Shown here: one piece after another, positions 43,421-45,722 of the stretch
How positions within the stretch are numbered: position 1 is the stretch's first letter
How the letters are laid out: every line of letters starts with the position of its first letter
Assembly: GCA_012838385.1 (NCBI GenBank)
Contig: DUPL01000090.1
Location: 1-45,722, forward strand
From: Clostridiaceae bacterium
Lineage (GTDB): Bacteria > Bacillota > Clostridia > UBA1212 > DUPL01
Direction of reading: 5' to 3'
Length of the DNA: 45,722 bases
Notes under the pieces: generated by a model
Databases searched by the model: none
Seen by the model: the letters and a program-made list of their open reading frames with translations, nothing else
What the model was told of the DNA's origin: nothing
Position numbers and translations under genes: made by a program

Positions 43421-44320
43421 TTAACTGTTGAATGCACCCAATATGAACAGGTAATGATTTGCCTCTCTCAAAATATGATCTGCCAAAAGCGGCATTATCA
43501 TCGACCTCAGCTTGCAGTCCAGGACAAGGTTCGTAGCAGTATTCTTGAACTGCTTAACCTTCTTCGTTGCATCAAGGCTCTCTTTAGTAAACGAATTGAT
43601 ATTAGGCCTTGATTCCTTGCATACTTTTTTATTCAGATTGTCAAACAATTTAGCCAGATTTCTTGCGTCGCATATAAGGGGTTCTTCGGTAGGATCAAGA
43701 AGACCAGCAACAAACTCCATATGCTCTTCCATTCTTTCATTCCAAAAGATTTCTTGTCCCAACAAATCGCGAAAATGCATGCCTCTAAGAAGCGTATCAA
43801 GTCTCTTTGCAAAAAGCCTTGCCTCTTTGGTTATGTGGTCGATTAACAGCGGATATGTAGCCATGAACATGCTGCAGTCAAGCACTCTGTTTAGAAGCAT
43901 CTCCTTGAACTCAATGAACTCAAGAGTAAGTTTATACGCCCTCTTGTTCAAACTGGTCACTGCCTGCTCTGACAAGGGTCTCCTCCTGTCATTAGGGCTT
44001 AAGGACAATTCCTTTCTTGTGATACTCATGTTGAAGGGGATGCATGTGAAACAACTTGAAACCTCTTCAGCTTCCATGGTATGACATGTAACAAACTGTT
44101 CCGACTTGACAGCTTTTCTGCTAACCCTGCCCGGTGCCATATCGGCAGCTTCCGACAAAAGACTTTCATAAGATTCTCTGAAATATTTTGCTTTATCTAT
44201 ACACCTATCTTCCTTTTGCATAAAAGCAATCTCCAGGAAGAATGCATGTTCTTTCATGATACGTAAAAAGAACAAATTAGTGTCAAGCGAAATCGTAATA
44301 TATTCACTCAACGAAAGCAT
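43421..44320 (-). CDS. DUF2935 protein (tandem ferritin-like four-helix bundles)
   Basis: A helical protein of about 299 residues matching DUF2935. There are two repeats. The first has an N-terminal LFFLRIMKEHAFFLEIAF helix and FIEFKEMLLNRVLDCSMFMATYPLLIDHITKEARLF. The second has LLGQEIFWNERMEEHMEFVAGLLDPTEEPLI and LRSMIMPLLADHILREANHYLFIL. Histidine-glutamate pairs in the H-x-x-E and DHI-x-x-EA motifs are suited to metal binding, as in ferritin-like bundles. Function is unknown; members are common in endospore formers. The frame begins at 44338, but AAAGGAGG five bases before ATG 44320 fixes the start. It is a single-gene unit. Confidence 0.87.
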   Translation of the reverse strand: MLSLSEYITISLDTNLFFLRIMKEHAFFLEIAFMQKEDRCIDKAKYFRESYESLLSEAADMAPGRVSRKAVKSEQFVTCHTMEAEEVSSCFTCIPFNMSITRKELSLSPNDRRRPLSEQAVTSLNKRAYKLTLEFIEFKEMLLNRVLDCSMFMATYPLLIDHITKEARLFAKRLDTLLRGMHFRDLLGQEIFWNERMEEHMEFVAGLLDPTEEPLICDARNLAKLFDNLNKKVCKESRPNINSFTKESLDATKKVKQFKNTATNLVLDCKLRSMIMPLLADHILREANHYLFILGAFNS

Positions 44321-44402
44321 AGAATCCTCCTTTTTCAATTATTCGCATAGAAAAATATGCTACTACAATATATTCAAAGGAGAAATCATTTGTTAAAAAC
44401 AG

Positions 44403-44431
44403 TTGAACGATGAAGAGATTTGTGATATAAT
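44403..44431 (+). promoter_or_regulatory. Promoter of the small exported protein gene
   Basis: TTGAAC at 44403-44408, a 17-base spacer and TATAAT at 44426-44431, about 30 bases before the ATG. Confidence 0.75.
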
Positions 44432-44461
44432 GACGATAAATTAGAAACAGGAGGGAAAATC

Positions 44462-44953
44462 ATGAAAAAAGCATTTTTCTTCATCGTATTAACAATACTA
44501 ACACTAAGTATGGTTGCGGTATACGCAAGCAATATTCAGATTACATTGGACAAACAGGAATATGTTGTTGGGGAAACTGTAACAATTACCTACTCAGATG
44601 CTGATGGCGATGCCGAGGCATGGTTTGCCATATACCCACAAGGAGAAGAGCCTTACCAGTCATATCCGGGAACGGAAAAAGTATGGGCTTACGCAAACAG
44701 TAATTCTGAACAAGCTGGTTCAGAACCTGTTACAGAAGGAACTGTAACCCTGAGCACTGAAGGACTTGCTCCAGGCGAATACAGATGCTCATACTTTGTT
44801 GACATTGGTTACAATGTTGGTGCTACCGTCACTCTAAAGATAGTTGAGGAAAGCACAAACCCGGAAACATCGGACGCCATTGCGTACATACCTTTTATGA
44901 TTGGAGCAATCTTGTCACTCATGGTCTTGAAGCGTAAAGCTGTAAACATATAA
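44462..44953 (+). CDS. Small exported beta-sandwich protein with NPETSD sortase-like C-terminal tail
   Basis: A 163-residue protein of unknown function. It has a signal peptide (1-22: KKAFFFIVLTILTLSMVAVYA) and a single Ig-like beta domain (about 23-128: IQITLDKQEYVVGETVTITYSD, AWFAIYPQGEEPYQSYPG, LAPGEYRCSYFVDIGYNVGATVTLKI). A C-terminal tail has N133-P-E-T-S-D138, a hydrophobic helix (IAYIPFMIGAILSLMVL) and the basic end KRKAVNI. That arrangement is the classic sorting signal of sortase substrates, with NPxTS close to class B/clostridial motifs; otherwise it would be a simple membrane anchor. CAGGAGGG precedes the ATG. It has its own promoter and terminator. Confidence 0.75.
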   Translation: MKKAFFFIVLTILTLSMVAVYASNIQITLDKQEYVVGETVTITYSDADGDAEAWFAIYPQGEEPYQSYPGTEKVWAYANSNSEQAGSEPVTEGTVTLSTEGLAPGEYRCSYFVDIGYNVGATVTLKIVEESTNPETSDAIAYIPFMIGAILSLMVLKRKAVNI

Positions 44954-44962
44954 GCAAAGAGG

Positions 44963-44996
44963 AAAGGACATATCAAAACACAAATATGTCCTTTTT
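44963..44996. terminator. Bidirectional Rho-independent terminator
   Basis: AAAGGACATAT (44963-44973) pairs with ATATGTCCTTT (44984-44994), with a T run on the plus strand and an A-rich 5' side giving T residues on the minus strand. It lies between two convergent genes and probably serves both. Confidence 0.85.
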
Positions 44997-44998
44997 CC

Positions 44999-45722
44999 TC
45001 ACCCAATTATTCCATATCTCTCTTTCAGTTTCAGAATCCGGTATACGCTTTCATTTACTCTTTCCTCACTTACTTCACCTCTATTAAACGCATCGAGTAG
45101 TGAATTGTAGGCAGCTTTTCCCTTTTCAATATTCTGAGCACAAAGAATAATATCGCATCCTGCATTAAAGGCCATGACGCTTGCCTGTCCTATTGAATAC
45201 TCATCACTGATGGCATTCATGCCCAAATCATCGGTAATCACAACACCTTTGTAATTCATTTCGTTTCTTAGAAGGTCTGTGACAAGTTTTTTTGACAGTG
45301 TACTTGGAAGGGAATCTACTTCCTTGACAACAATATGCCCTGTCATTATCATCTCCACATTATTTTTAATAGCTTCCATAAATGGAACAAGCTCAAACCC
45401 ATAAAGATCATTTAAACTCTTCTTCACCACAGGAAGCCCATAATGCGAATCCACACTGGTATCTCCATGGCCAGGAAAATGTTTTGCTGTAGGAATAATT
45501 TTATTGTCTCTCAACCCTTTTAATACTTCCACTGCCATTTTGCTTACCGTTTCCGGATCCTTTCCATAGGCTCTGTCTGCTATTACGGTATTGTCCGGAT
45601 TTGAAAAGATATCGCAAACCGGTGCAAAATTCAGATTGAATCCCATGTCCTTTAATGCAGTGGCGGTTCTTGTACCATAATCGTAGGCGTACTTTGGATC
45701 ATTCTTCTTCCCTACATCAAGC
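44999..45722 (-). CDS. nagZ: Beta-N-acetylhexosaminidase, GH3 family, NagZ type (5' end outside window)
   Basis: The reading frame continues without a stop to the window edge; the codons before the first visible Met read LDVGKKNDPKYAYDYGTRTA, matching the upstream family sequence. The visible 241 residues cover most of the GH3 barrel: FNLNFAPVCDIFSNPDNTVIADRAYG, the diagnostic KHFPGHGDTSVDSHYGLP with the His/Asp acid-base dyad of NagZ, MIMTGHIVV, and the nucleophile region VVITDDLGMNAIS. It cleaves N-acetylglucosamine from muropeptides or glycans. The start and any signal peptide are beyond the window. It ends with LKLKERYGIIG, close to the bidirectional terminator. Confidence 0.93.
   Translation of the reverse strand, partial: LDVGKKNDPKYAYDYGTRTATALKDMGFNLNFAPVCDIFSNPDNTVIADRAYGKDPETVSKMAVEVLKGLRDNKIIPTAKHFPGHGDTSVDSHYGLPVVKKSLNDLYGFELVPFMEAIKNNVEMIMTGHIVVKEVDSLPSTLSKKLVTDLLRNEMNYKGVVITDDLGMNAISDEYSIGQASVMAFNAGCDIILCAQNIEKGKAAYNSLLDAFNRGEVSEERVNESVYRILKLKERYGIIG

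Noticed and set aside
43512-44084. A 190-codon plus-strand frame opposite the DUF2935 gene.
   Set aside because: The DUF2935 frame has a strong ribosome binding site and repeated helical motifs; the opposite frame lacks start signals.

Overview
The window reads as a chromosomal segment of a low-GC, spore-forming clostridium. I infer the cellulolytic cluster III lineage (Acetivibrio/Hungateiclostridium/Ruminiclostridium-like). The grounds are near-consensus -35/-10 promoters with 17-base spacers, strong AGGAGG-type ribosome binding sites, frequent TTG/GTG starts, a T-box leader, a single isoleucine/leucine biosynthetic operon using citramalate synthase, and several carbohydrate-active proteins. 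No insertion sequence, prophage, CRISPR array or dockerin/cohesin gene is visible. Most of the window is stable core chromosome with a few poorly known modules.

Layout. 1-606 is the 3' end of a probable glycoside-hydrolase-like gene. 628-13555 is one long plus-strand transcription unit: a perfect TTGACA-17-TATAAT promoter, an isoleucine-type T-box riboswitch with terminator, then an acyl-CoA synthetase gene, ilvB, ilvN, ilvC, ilvD, leuA, cimA, leuC, leuD, leuB and a terminator. Together these make valine and leucine, and isoleucine from pyruvate plus acetyl-CoA through citramalate, with LeuCD/LeuB serving both the leucine and the citramalate branch. 13673-15213 (minus) holds tRNA-Val(GAC), a signal peptidase I with an acidic N-terminal extension, and a DtxR-type metalloregulator. 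15246-18452 holds an SGNH hydrolase, a zinc-ribbon/propeller membrane protein, a frameshifted secreted-protein gene and a small membrane protein.

18461-21496 (minus) is a three-gene, translationally coupled unit: ECF sigma factor, membrane protein with possible IseA-like domains, and a membrane-anchored propeller-like protein. It is transcribed divergently from the SRP RNA and dnaX. Downstream of dnaX come a GH123/DUF4091-like protein, a heterodimeric ABC exporter with one degenerate ATP site, and a nucleoside-hydrolase family protein. Next is a PG-binding/LysM/M14 peptidase whose ribosome binding site lies in a long inverted repeat enclosing a possible sigma-K promoter. 31100-34252 holds two GNAT acetyltransferases, a DUF4180 protein and a large TIM-barrel hydrolase-like protein.

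34436-39006 (minus) is the arginine operon argC-argB-argD-argF plus an overlapping GNAT gene. argJ/argA is absent here, so that GNAT is a candidate for the missing acetylation step. 39095-43379 (minus) is an AmmeMemoRadiSam operon: a LigB/MEMO-AMMECR1 fusion, a radical SAM enzyme, and two coupled uncharacterised genes (an exported beta-sandwich-like protein and a membrane protein). This is the most likely place in the window for undescribed biology. The window ends with a DUF2935 protein, a small exported protein with a sortase-like NPETSD tail, and the 3' part of a NagZ-type GH3 hexosaminidase.

All calls come from reading the sequence; no database search was run. Stretches without a gene: only the T-box leader (607-996) exceeds 300 bases. 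The gap at 30888-31099 holds a promoter and nothing else I can support.
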